From Candidatus Azophilus lithoversatilis (GTDB taxonomy: Bacteria; Pseudomonadota; Gammaproteobacteria; Pseudomonadales; Azotimanducaceae): a stretch of DNA of 62,021 bases. The stretch spans positions 6,998 through 69,018 of the forward strand of contig JAQAJJ010000004.1 of NCBI GenBank assembly GCA_028278675.1. Reading direction: 5' to 3'. Within the stretch, counting starts at the first letter, position 1. Every line of letters begins with the position of its first letter. This document shows positions 26,842 through 36,842 of the stretch, in pieces. The notes beneath the pieces are model-generated. The model was not told the DNA's origin, did not search any database, and saw only the letters and a list, made by a program, of their open reading frames with translations. The position numbers and the translations under genes are program-made.

Positions 26842-27738
26842 CTACCCGGCCTTGGCGGCGGCGATGTTGGCCTTTCTGGCGTCAACCAACTGGGGCACCA
26901 CCGCGTCGAGTTCATTGAGGTCCCAGACGCCCTCACTCTTGTGGAACCGCTTGATCACTGCGGGCTGCTGCATGATGCCGACGCCGCCGCTCGCGGTGTG
27001 GAATATCTCCGAGGTGATGCTAGCGCCTTCCTCGCCGCACAACCACACCACGATGGGGGCCACATGCTGCGGCCCGCCTTGGTCGAGCTCCGACTGATCG
27101 ACCGTCTCGCCGCGGTTCTCGCGCAGCGGGATGGTCATGCGGGTCAGCGCCCCAGGTGAGATCGTGTTGACGGTGCAGCCGTACTTGGCCAGTTCGAGGG
27201 CCAGGACCCGGGAAAATCCGGCGATGCCCGCTTTGGCGGCGCCGTAGTTGGATTGGCCGAAATTGCCGAACAGGCCCGATACGCTGGAGAAGTTGAGAAT
27301 GCGGCAGCCGGTGCGGTTGTGCTCGCGAATGTAGCGGGCGAACGGACGCGAGCAGCAGTAGTGGCCCTTCAGATGCACGGCGATGACCGCATCCCAGTCC
27401 GCTTCATTCATGTTGAAGATGGAACGGTCGCGCAGAATGCCCGCGTTGTTGACCAGAATGTCCATGCTGCCGAAAGCATCGACGGCGGTGTTGAGCAGGC
27501 TTTCGCCGCCAGCGACTTCGGCGACAGATTCGGTGTTCGGCACTGCTTCGCCGCCTTGGGCGCGGATTTCGGCGCACACTTGCTCGGCGATGGTGCCGGC
27601 GCCCGTACCGTCAGTGGCGCCACCGAGGTCGTTGACCACGACTCTGGCGCCCTGGGCTGCCATCAACAGAGCGATTTCCCGGCCGATGCCCCGGCCCGCC
27701 CCGGTCACCACCGCTACTTTGTCATCGAGTCTGCCCAC
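26842..27738 (-). CDS. SDR-family oxidoreductase (3-hydroxyacyl-CoA dehydrogenase-like)
   Basis: NAD(P)-dependent short-chain dehydrogenase, 298 aa. Cofactor motif TGAGRGIG (12-19), the acidic region VVNDLGG suited to NAD, NNAGILRD, and a catalytic Ser-Tyr-Lys set in SSVSGLFGNFGQSNYGAAKAG spread over about 152-172. VVVNDLGG with the SGLFGNFGQSNYGAAK block resembles the (3R)-hydroxyacyl-CoA dehydrogenase domain of multifunctional enzyme type 2. The start is GTG with GAGGAAA upstream. First gene of a two-gene unit with the LptA-like gene, an odd pairing. Confidence 0.9.
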   Translation of the reverse strand: MGRLDDKVAVVTGAGRGIGREIALLMAAQGARVVVNDLGGATDGTGAGTIAEQVCAEIRAQGGEAVPNTESVAEVAGGESLLNTAVDAFGSMDILVNNAGILRDRSIFNMNEADWDAVIAVHLKGHYCCSRPFARYIREHNRTGCRILNFSSVSGLFGNFGQSNYGAAKAGIAGFSRVLALELAKYGCTVNTISPGALTRMTIPLRENRGETVDQSELDQGGPQHVAPIVVWLCGEEGASITSEIFHTASGGVGIMQQPAVIKRFHKSEGVWDLNELDAVVPQLVDARKANIAAAKAG

Positions 27739-27899
27739 AGCGCTTTCCTCGTTGCCATGCGATTGGAGAGCGGATACTAATACAATGCGGTGGGGTGAGG
27801 CGATGCCGGCAGGCTAAGGAGGCTCTTGGCACGCCCAAAGTCCGGCTGTTTCGCCGGCCTATCCCGCGGCTAGGACTGCGGAAGAGGAGGAGATTGGAC

Positions 27900-28604
27900 G
27901 TGAGTGCGCACGGCGATGCGGCCTTGGCAATGATCACGGAGGTGTTGGCCGAGGGCGTCGATCATGCCGCGGTATTGCTGCGCCACTCCGCCCGCACGTT
28001 CGAGCCGGGGCTGCACGATCTCGACAATCTGCTCACCGATGAGGGCCGTGCGCTTTGCCGCCGCTTCGGGCGTGGCCTGCCCAATAACCTCACGCTGCGT
28101 GCCTACGCCAGTCCGGCGCAGCGCTGCATGGAGACCGCGCAGCTCATTCTTGAGGCGCACCGGGCCGAGGGTGGCCGGATCACCCGGCACCGGCCGATGG
28201 AGGCGCTCGGCATCTTCTATGCGCTTGACCAGATGAAGATGTGGAAAGGCATGCAGGCGGCGGGCGGCATGGCCAGCTACTTGGAAGGCTGGATGGCTGG
28301 CGCGGTGCCCGCTGATGCGATGATGCCGGCTCGTTGGGCGGCGCGGCTGGTGCTGCGCAGCATGACGGAAAAGCTGGCCGGTCCGGCAGCCAGCCCGCAA
28401 CTCGACCTGCACGTATCGCACGACATGACGCTGCACCTGCTGCGCAGTGCGCTGCTAGGCGAGCCGCTGGACGGTCCGCCAGTGGCATTTCTCGACGGCC
28501 TGCTTGTGTGGCGGGCGCAAGGGGCCTTGTGGATGAGGAGCCAGCACGGCCCCCCGCAGCGCGTCAGCGATGAGTTAACCGACCGAATCAACCAAGGAGA
28601 CTGA
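27900..28604 (+). CDS. Histidine phosphatase superfamily protein
   Basis: 234 aa. Phosphohistidine motif LLRHSART (RHxxR) near residue 28, the second Arg region YASPAQRCMETAQ, and the distal His in HVSHDMTLHLL. This spread and the SHDMTL wording are like branch 2 (acid phosphatase/phytase type) members without a signal peptide. The GTG at 27900 is chosen because AGGAGG lies 9 nt upstream; an in-frame ATG at 27795 would add 35 basic residues of unlikely sequence. It lies 2 bp before the cyclase-family gene, so co-transcribed. Substrate unknown. Confidence 0.8.
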   Translation: MSAHGDAALAMITEVLAEGVDHAAVLLRHSARTFEPGLHDLDNLLTDEGRALCRRFGRGLPNNLTLRAYASPAQRCMETAQLILEAHRAEGGRITRHRPMEALGIFYALDQMKMWKGMQAAGGMASYLEGWMAGAVPADAMMPARWAARLVLRSMTEKLAGPAASPQLDLHVSHDMTLHLLRSALLGEPLDGPPVAFLDGLLVWRAQGALWMRSQHGPPQRVSDELTDRINQGD

Positions 28605-28606
28605 GC

Positions 28607-29647
28607 ATGAAGCACATGAATCCAAAGAGGCGGCGCAATCGAGTTGCCGCCGCAACTCGCCGGTCGTCGGGCGCGGGAATTGAATCATTGGGCAAACTGG
28701 TCCCGCGATCAAAGGAAATCGCATTGGTATTGGGCGTGTTGAGCCTGATGATGGCGGCACAGGGCATGGCGATGACCGACTGCCAGCCTTCCAAGTGGGG
28801 TGCCCAGGACGAGGTGGGCAACGCCAACCTCATCAATGCGGCGTCGGTGCTGAAGGCGGCGAAATTGATCAAGACCGGCCAGACCTACAGCTTAGGCATC
28901 ACCATCGACAGCGATACCCCGGCCTTCCCGCCCCGGAGCCTGTCGCTGACCGTGGTGCAGCCCAACCAGCAAGGTGGCGCCAAGCCGTTGTTCGACCGCT
29001 CCTACAACGACGACATCTTCACCGGCTGGCTTGGCATCGGCTCGCAGCTCGACGGCCTCGGCCACTTAGGCACCAACGACGAATACTACAATTGCAATCG
29101 GGCTGCGGACTTCTCCGCCATCACCGGCTTGACGCGATTGGGGATAGAGAAGGTGCCGCCCATCGTCGCCCGGGGCATCGTGCTGGACATGGCGGCCCAT
29201 TACGGCGTGGCCCATTTGACGGCTGGTCAGGCGTTCAGTGTCGGGGACGTTCAGGCGGTCGAGAAGCGCCAAGGAACGCCGGTGCGCGAGGGTGACGTAG
29301 TGCTCTTCCATACCGGCTGGACCGACGCCACACTGGACGCCGACCCGCAACTATGGGCGTCAACGGCGCCGGGCAGTTCGGCGGCAGTGGCCGAGTACCT
29401 CGCCGCCAGGAATGTGGTTGCGGTTGGCTCGGACACCTGGGGCCTGGACGTGGTGCCTGCCGAGCATCCGGAAAAGCCCTTCCCCGGCCACGTCACGCTG
29501 CTCAAGGAGCACGGCATCTACATCCTGGAGACGATGAACACCGGCCCCTTGGTGCGCGACGGCGCCTATGAGTTCCTCTTTGTGCTGGGGCAGGCGAAGG
29601 TGCGCGGCGCGGTGCAGATGATCATCAACCCGGTGGCCATTCGCTAA
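28607..29647 (+). CDS. Cyclase-family (kynurenine formamidase-like) metal-dependent hydrolase
   Basis: 346 aa; the last 290 match PF04199 cyclase/formamidase-type enzymes, metal hydrolases that open amide or lactone bonds. The metal site is seen as IGSQLDGLGHLG, where the usual first His of HxGTxxDxxxH is a Gly, plus GDVVLFHTGW and SDTWGLDVVPAEH. The ATG has AAGGAG 7 nt upstream, a strong site. Residues about 8-36 are coded by a dispersed repeat copy (28630-28712); a plausible signal peptide (IALVLGVLSLMMAAQGMA) begins only after it. The repeat therefore lengthens the N-terminus. Confidence 0.85.
   Translation: MKHMNPKRRRNRVAAATRRSSGAGIESLGKLVPRSKEIALVLGVLSLMMAAQGMAMTDCQPSKWGAQDEVGNANLINAASVLKAAKLIKTGQTYSLGITIDSDTPAFPPRSLSLTVVQPNQQGGAKPLFDRSYNDDIFTGWLGIGSQLDGLGHLGTNDEYYNCNRAADFSAITGLTRLGIEKVPPIVARGIVLDMAAHYGVAHLTAGQAFSVGDVQAVEKRQGTPVREGDVVLFHTGWTDATLDADPQLWASTAPGSSAAVAEYLAARNVVAVGSDTWGLDVVPAEHPEKPFPGHVTLLKEHGIYILETMNTGPLVRDGAYEFLFVLGQAKVRGAVQMIINPVAIR
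28630..28712 (+). repeat. TCCCGCGATCAA-type dispersed repeat, copy 2 (inside a gene)
   Basis: Carries the hairpin CGAGTTGC-CGCC-GCAACTCG (28640-28659) and ends TCCCGCGATCAA. Shares a nearly identical left half with the copy at 45413-45512. It lies wholly inside the reading frame of the cyclase-family protein without breaking it. Confidence 0.8.
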
Positions 29648-30852
29648 CGAGACGAATCTAGGACTGCCACGACGGTTGGCTTCAAGCGGGCGGGATGGCA
29701 CTGGCTTAAGGTGACTTCGGGGCAGCCGTTGAAGTCCGCGAAGTCAGCGGCGGCGCCGGCGAAGGCGTCGAAAAAGCCCTCATCGACATCCCGTTCGATG
29801 TGCAGTTGCCTAATGTTGAGTTCGCCGCTGGCGCGATGCGCCTTGCAGTCCATCCGCCCGACCAGGCGGTCGCGGTACAGCAAGGGCAGGCAGAAGTAGC
29901 CAAAGCGCCGCTTTTCGGCCTTGACGTAGCACTCGATCTGGTAGTCGAAGTCGAACAGGGCGTTGACCCGATGGCGCAGGATGACCGCGTTGTCGAAGGG
30001 CGAGAGGATGCACACGGCGGCCGGTGCCGGCGGCGCCCGCCGTTCGAGCAGCTCGGCATCCGCCCACCACAGGCTGCCGTCGCCGGTTTGCAGGCGCTTA
30101 AGCCGTCCCTGGTCCACCCCATCCGCCAGCGCTTGGGCCACCGCCTTGCGCAGCGGTGCGCCGGGCTGCAAGTGGGTGAATGACTTTTGGGTGGCGAAGC
30201 CGTGGCTGCGCAGGGTGTTGCGCACGAGGTAGGCGGCGAATTCGTCCAGATCGGGAACCTCGGTGGCGACGCCGGGCGGCAGCGCCCGTTCCGGCAGGTC
30301 GTAAGTCTTCTGGAAGCCGTCGCGGCCAGTGATCATCAGTTCACCCTCAATGAAGAGCTGCTCCAAGGCCCGCTTGGCGGGTTTCCAGTCCCACCAGCCA
30401 CCCCGGGACCGGCGGTCGTCCTCAAAGTCCCTGGACTTCAACGGCCCTTCCGTCCGCACCCGATCGCGGATCCGCGCCATGAGCTGGCGGTCGCTGCTGC
30501 GCTCCCAGCTGCCTTCGCCATTCTTGAACGCTTGCATTCTGCGCAGCGCGAAGCGGTAGTCGCGCATCGGCAGGTAGGCGGCAGCGTGGTACCAGTGCTC
30601 GAACACCCTGCCTTCCCGCTGCAGCTGGTCGAGGAAGCCAGGCCGGTAGTTGGGTACGCGGCTGCGCAGCACGTGGTGATGGGCGCGTTCGACAACCGAT
30701 ATGGTGTCGATCTGCACGTAGCCCAGTTGTTCAACCACCTTTGCTACCGCACCCTTACCGCGCCCGAACGGCGCCTGCTTCAATAGGCCCTGCTGGCCCA
30801 AGGCGATGCGCCGGAGCTTGCCTTTGTCTCTAATCAGGTCAGAATCACCCAT
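29644..30852 (-). CDS. ycaQ: YcaQ-family winged-helix DNA glycosylase
   Basis: 402 aa of the HTH_42/YcaQ family, whose Escherichia coli member unhooks interstrand DNA cross-links. Features: VEQLGYVQIDTISVVERAHHHVL near residue 45, LDQLQREGRVFEHWYHAAAYLP, GGWWDWKPAKRALEQLF (winged helix) and ILSPFDNAVILRHRVNALFDFDY, whose QxD-type catalytic region in the family lies near the QIDTI segment. The longer frame to 31362 is antisense to the gamma-glutamyltransferase gene and is not used. Its start is about 25 bp from that gene's start, so the promoters must overlap the 5' ends. Confidence 0.88.
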   Translation of the reverse strand: MGDSDLIRDKGKLRRIALGQQGLLKQAPFGRGKGAVAKVVEQLGYVQIDTISVVERAHHHVLRSRVPNYRPGFLDQLQREGRVFEHWYHAAAYLPMRDYRFALRRMQAFKNGEGSWERSSDRQLMARIRDRVRTEGPLKSRDFEDDRRSRGGWWDWKPAKRALEQLFIEGELMITGRDGFQKTYDLPERALPPGVATEVPDLDEFAAYLVRNTLRSHGFATQKSFTHLQPGAPLRKAVAQALADGVDQGRLKRLQTGDGSLWWADAELLERRAPPAPAAVCILSPFDNAVILRHRVNALFDFDYQIECYVKAEKRRFGYFCLPLLYRDRLVGRMDCKAHRASGELNIRQLHIERDVDEGFFDAFAGAAADFADFNGCPEVTLSQCHPARLKPTVVAVLDSSR

Positions 30853-30877
30853 CTTTGGCTGGAACACCTTGCGGAAA

Positions 30878-32665
30878 ATGCAAATGTACCCCATGCGACG
30901 TTGCCGTTGGCCGTCCGCCCTCGCGCGGTTGCTTTTCAATGCGGCAGGCCCCTTGTTGGCCCTGCTGACGTCCGCTTGGGCCCAGGGGGCGAGCCCCGAA
31001 GCAGTGTTCGGCGCCAAGGGGGTGGTCGCTTCCCGTTCCCCCATCGCCTCAGAAGTGGGCGCCGCCGTGCTGCGCCGGGGCGGCAATGCTGTGGACGCGG
31101 CGGTGGCCACCGGCTTCGCCTTGGCGGTGACCCACCCGTCGGCGGGCAACCTCGGCGGCGGCGGCTTCATGGTGATCCGCATGGTGGATGGTACCTTGGC
31201 CGCCAACGACCATCGCGAGAAAGCGCCTGCCGCTGCCTTTCGGGAGATGTTCCAGGATGAGCAGGGCAATGTGATCGACGGGCTGTCCACCGCTTCGCAC
31301 TTGGCGGTTGGCGTGCCCGGCTCGGTGGATGGCCTGCTCAGCGCGCTGGAGAAGTACGGCACTTTGGAGCGTCGCGAGGTGATCGAGCCGGCGGTGCGGC
31401 TGGCTCGCGAAGGCTTTCCCCTGCCGCACGATACCGCCCGCTCCCTTGCCGGGCGCCAAGCCGCCTTCGCGCGTCATCTGGCCAGCGCCGCAGTCTTCGC
31501 CAAGGGCGACGGTGCGCCCTATGGCCCGGCGGAGACTTTTCGCCAACCGGATCTGGCGGCAAGCCTTGAACGGGTGCTGCGGCACGGGCGGGCCGGGTTC
31601 TATGCCGGCGAGACGGCGGATTTGATCGTCGCCGAAATGCAGCGCGGTGGCGGCCTCATAACCCATGCGGATCTCGCCACCTACCGCAGCGTCTGGCGTG
31701 AGCCGATCCGCGGCACCTATCGCGGCCACGACATCATCTCCATGCCCCCACCCTCATCGGGCGGCGCACTGCTGGTGCAGATGCTCAACATGCTGGAGGC
31801 CTACGACATCGGTGCCATGGGCTTCGGCAGCGCCGCCGCCATGCACCACGTCATCGAGGCGGAACGGCGCGCCTACGCCGATCGGGCGGAGCATCTTGGC
31901 GATGCGGACTTTCATCCCGTTCCCGTGGCGCAACTGATTGACAAGGCCTATGCGCGGCGGCGTTTCAGCGACTTCAATCCGCAGCGTGCGAGCCGTTCCG
32001 TGGCGGTCGGGGCGGGCGCGGTGCCGCCGCCGGAGAGTCCGGATACGACCCATGTTTCAGTGATCGACAAGGATGGCAACGCCGTCGCTTTCACCACCAC
32101 CCTCAATCTCGCCTACGGCTCCAAGATCGTCGCCGCCGGCACGGGCATCCTCTTGAATAACGAGATGGACGATTTTTCCGCCAAGGACAACACCCCCAAC
32201 GCCTTCGGCTTGGTGGGTGGCGACGCCAATGCCATTGAACCCGGAAAGCGCATGCTCAGTTCCATGACGCCGACGCTGGTGGTCAAGGACGGCGGCATCT
32301 TGCTGGTCACGGGCTCGCCGGGCGGCAGCACCATCATCACCACCGTCCTGCAGGTGGTGATGAACCTCATCGATCATGGCATGGATCTCTCCGACGCGGT
32401 CGGCAGGCCGCGCTTCCATCATCAATGGCAGCCGGATCGGGTGATCTACGAGCCGCTGGGCTTTTCCCCGGACACCTTGGCCATTCTCAAGACTTGGGAC
32501 CATCAACAGCTCGTGCCGTGGCCGTTCGGACGCGGCATAGGCGATGCCAACTCAGTCTTTCGAGGCGCGGATGGCTTCTACGGCATGTCCGATCCGCGCA
32601 ACGCCGGCGGGGCGGTGGGGGTCGATCGGTTGGATGTGCGGCAGCCGCAAGGCGGCGGCTCCTGA
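30878..32665 (+). CDS. ggt: Gamma-glutamyltransferase
   Basis: Periplasmic N-terminal-nucleophile hydrolase that cleaves glutathione and other gamma-glutamyl compounds, 595 aa from this start. A signal peptide (RWPSALARLLFNAAGPLLALLTSAWAQ) begins the protein; alternative starts at 30884 and 30893. The heavy chain contains GGNAVDAAVATGFALAVTHP and GNLGGGGFM. Self-cleavage should occur before the Thr of DTTHVSVIDKDGNAVAFT (about residue 390). LLNNEMDDF and SPGGSTIITTVLQ complete the active site. Divergent from ycaQ and 12 bp upstream of tpm. Confidence 0.93.
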   Translation: MQMYPMRRCRWPSALARLLFNAAGPLLALLTSAWAQGASPEAVFGAKGVVASRSPIASEVGAAVLRRGGNAVDAAVATGFALAVTHPSAGNLGGGGFMVIRMVDGTLAANDHREKAPAAAFREMFQDEQGNVIDGLSTASHLAVGVPGSVDGLLSALEKYGTLERREVIEPAVRLAREGFPLPHDTARSLAGRQAAFARHLASAAVFAKGDGAPYGPAETFRQPDLAASLERVLRHGRAGFYAGETADLIVAEMQRGGGLITHADLATYRSVWREPIRGTYRGHDIISMPPPSSGGALLVQMLNMLEAYDIGAMGFGSAAAMHHVIEAERRAYADRAEHLGDADFHPVPVAQLIDKAYARRRFSDFNPQRASRSVAVGAGAVPPPESPDTTHVSVIDKDGNAVAFTTTLNLAYGSKIVAAGTGILLNNEMDDFSAKDNTPNAFGLVGGDANAIEPGKRMLSSMTPTLVVKDGGILLVTGSPGGSTIITTVLQVVMNLIDHGMDLSDAVGRPRFHHQWQPDRVIYEPLGFSPDTLAILKTWDHQQLVPWPFGRGIGDANSVFRGADGFYGMSDPRNAGGAVGVDRLDVRQPQGGGS

Positions 32666-32677
32666 GGTAGGTGGGGT

Positions 32678-33340
32678 TTGCGTTCCGAATTCTGGTTGGA
32701 GCGCTGGCGCAGCGGCCAGATCGGCTGGCATCAATCCGATGTCAACCGCTCGCTGGCGAAGCACTGGCCAGCGCTTGGCCTGGATAGCGACTGTCCCGTG
32801 TTTGTGCCTTTGTGCGGCAAGTCCCTTGACATGGCGTGGCTGCGCGCCCTGGGGCACCGGGTCATCGGTGTCGAGTTGGCGGAAACCGCCGTGCGCAGCT
32901 TCTTTGAGGAGGCGGGGACCCCGTTCAAGGTGTTCAACACCGCTGGTGACATGCCCCGCTTCAGCAGCGGCGGCATACACATCTACTGCGGCGACTACCT
33001 GGAACTGAGCGCTGCCCATCTGGAGGCAGCACCGGGTGCCTTCGACCGGGGTGCTCTGGTGGCCTTGCCTGCTGAACAGCGGGCTGTTTATGCCGACCAC
33101 GTTCAGCGCATTCTGCCGGAAGGCGCCCAAGTGCTGCTCATTGCCCTCGACTACGACCAGACGTGTGCGCCCGGGCCACCGTTCGCGGTGTCAAAGGCGG
33201 AGTTAGAGGCCCTCTATGGTGGGAGATGTGGGATTCGCCTGCTCGATTCGGCCCGCACCAAGGAGCTTCCGCAGCACTTTGTCGAGCGCGGCATCGAAGA
33301 AGCCACGGAAGGAATCTACCTCATCACCAAGGTCGATTGA
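32678..33340 (+). CDS. tpm: Thiopurine S-methyltransferase
   Basis: SAM-dependent methyltransferase of the TPMT family, 220 aa, full length. N-terminal FWLERWRSGQIGWHQSDVN, the SAM-binding VFVPLCGKSLDMAWLRALGHRVIGVE spread over 41-67, FDRGALVALP and the C-terminal YLITK are all family hallmarks. Bacterial members methylate selenium and tellurium oxyanions as well as thiols. The start is TTG with GAGGTAGGTGG just upstream. It follows ggt by 12 bp and is probably co-transcribed. Confidence 0.93.
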   Translation: MRSEFWLERWRSGQIGWHQSDVNRSLAKHWPALGLDSDCPVFVPLCGKSLDMAWLRALGHRVIGVELAETAVRSFFEEAGTPFKVFNTAGDMPRFSSGGIHIYCGDYLELSAAHLEAAPGAFDRGALVALPAEQRAVYADHVQRILPEGAQVLLIALDYDQTCAPGPPFAVSKAELEALYGGRCGIRLLDSARTKELPQHFVERGIEEATEGIYLITKVD

Positions 33341-33395
33341 TCATTGCCCGAGTTTTTTGGCCGCTCATGGGGGCAAAAAACCCGTTTTCAAGATC

Positions 33396-33422
33396 TTTGA
33401 ACTTCGCCCACTGGCTCCATAT
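33396..33422 (+). promoter_or_regulatory. Sigma-32-type heat-shock promoter of hsp20
   Basis: TTTGAA at 33396-33401 and CTCCATAT at 33415-33422 are 13 nt apart. The heat-shock consensus is CTTGAA, 13 nt, CCCCATNT, so there is one mismatch in each element and the spacing is exact. It lies 46 nt upstream of the small heat-shock protein start. Confidence 0.7.
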
Positions 33423-33468
33423 TGACCGTGTCGCGGCGCTAAGCCGAACCAACACAAGGAGATGAAAG

Positions 33469-33906
33469 ATGAATCTGGTCAATTGGAGCCCCATTCGCGA
33501 ATTCGACGAGTTCCTCAATCAGTTCGGAGGCAGTGCGGTCGTACGCACCGGCGCCATCGAGGCGTCGGGCTGGCAGCCGCCGGTGGACATCGCCGAGGGC
33601 GAGGACGCTTATCACATCGACATGGAGTTGCCGGCTGTGGCGAACGATGACATCGCGGTGACGGTCAAGGACTCGGTGCTCACCGTCAGCGGCGAGCGTC
33701 GCCGCGAGGCGTTGGCCGATGGGCGGCGCCATCGGGTTGAGCGGCGATTCGGCAAGTTTTCGCGCAGCTTCCGGCTGCCGGAGGACGTGGACGAGGACGC
33801 CATCGACGCCGCCGCCAAGGATGGCCTGCTGCGCCTGAAGGTACGCAAGCGCGAGCAGGCAACGCCCCGCGCCATCCCTGTGCAGGCGGACCTTCGGTCC
33901 GTTTGA
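33469..33906 (+). CDS. Small heat-shock protein, Hsp20 / alpha-crystallin family
   Basis: ATP-independent holdase chaperone, 145 aa. Short N-terminal arm (NWSPIREFDEFLNQF), an alpha-crystallin domain from GWQPPVDIAEGEDAYHI to LLRLKVRKRE (about 34-128) containing the conserved GERR and RSFRLPEDVD...KDGLL blocks, then a C-terminal tail with AIPV in place of the usual IxI motif. AAGGAGATGAAAG precedes the ATG. The last residues (QADLRSV) and the stop are coded by the first unit of a 57-nt tandem repeat, so the tail has probably been rewritten by repeat sequence. Confidence 0.93.
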   Translation: MNLVNWSPIREFDEFLNQFGGSAVVRTGAIEASGWQPPVDIAEGEDAYHIDMELPAVANDDIAVTVKDSVLTVSGERRREALADGRRHRVERRFGKFSRSFRLPEDVDEDAIDAAAKDGLLRLKVRKREQATPRAIPVQADLRSV

Positions 33907-34025
33907 GCTTCGCTGAAGCGAAAGCGCGATCTGACGGTCGCGGCGGACCTTCGGTCCGTTGGAGTTCCGCTGACGCGAAAGCGCGACCTGACGGCCGCAT
34001 TGGAGTTTCGCTGAAGCGAAACTCC
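33886..34025 (+). repeat. 57-nt tandem hairpin repeat, about 2.4 units
   Basis: Unit 1 is 33886-33942, unit 2 is 33943-33999, and a partial third ends at 34025. Each unit has a GGACC-TTC-GGTCC hairpin and a second hairpin around CGCTGAAGCG. The partial unit ends in a perfect 10-bp hairpin, GGAGTTTCGC (34002-34011) with GCGAAACTCC (34016-34025). The first 21 nt are coding for hsp20; the rest fills the gap to acnA. Confidence 0.85.
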
Positions 34026-34153
34026 TTGAGTAGGGGAGGGGTTTCCTTGGACTTGGGGAACCCCGCCCTTGCCGGTGTCCGAACCAGTGCTGTTTTGAGG
34101 CACAATAGGCGGTTTTCCATCCACTCCCCTGTGCGGAGCACTAGGACGCCGCC

Positions 34154-36832
<2,679 letters not shown>

Positions 36833-36842
36833 CCGGGGACTG

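Noticed and set aside
33886-34025. CRISPR-like repeat array
   Set aside because: Units are contiguous with no unique spacers; it is a short tandem repeat.
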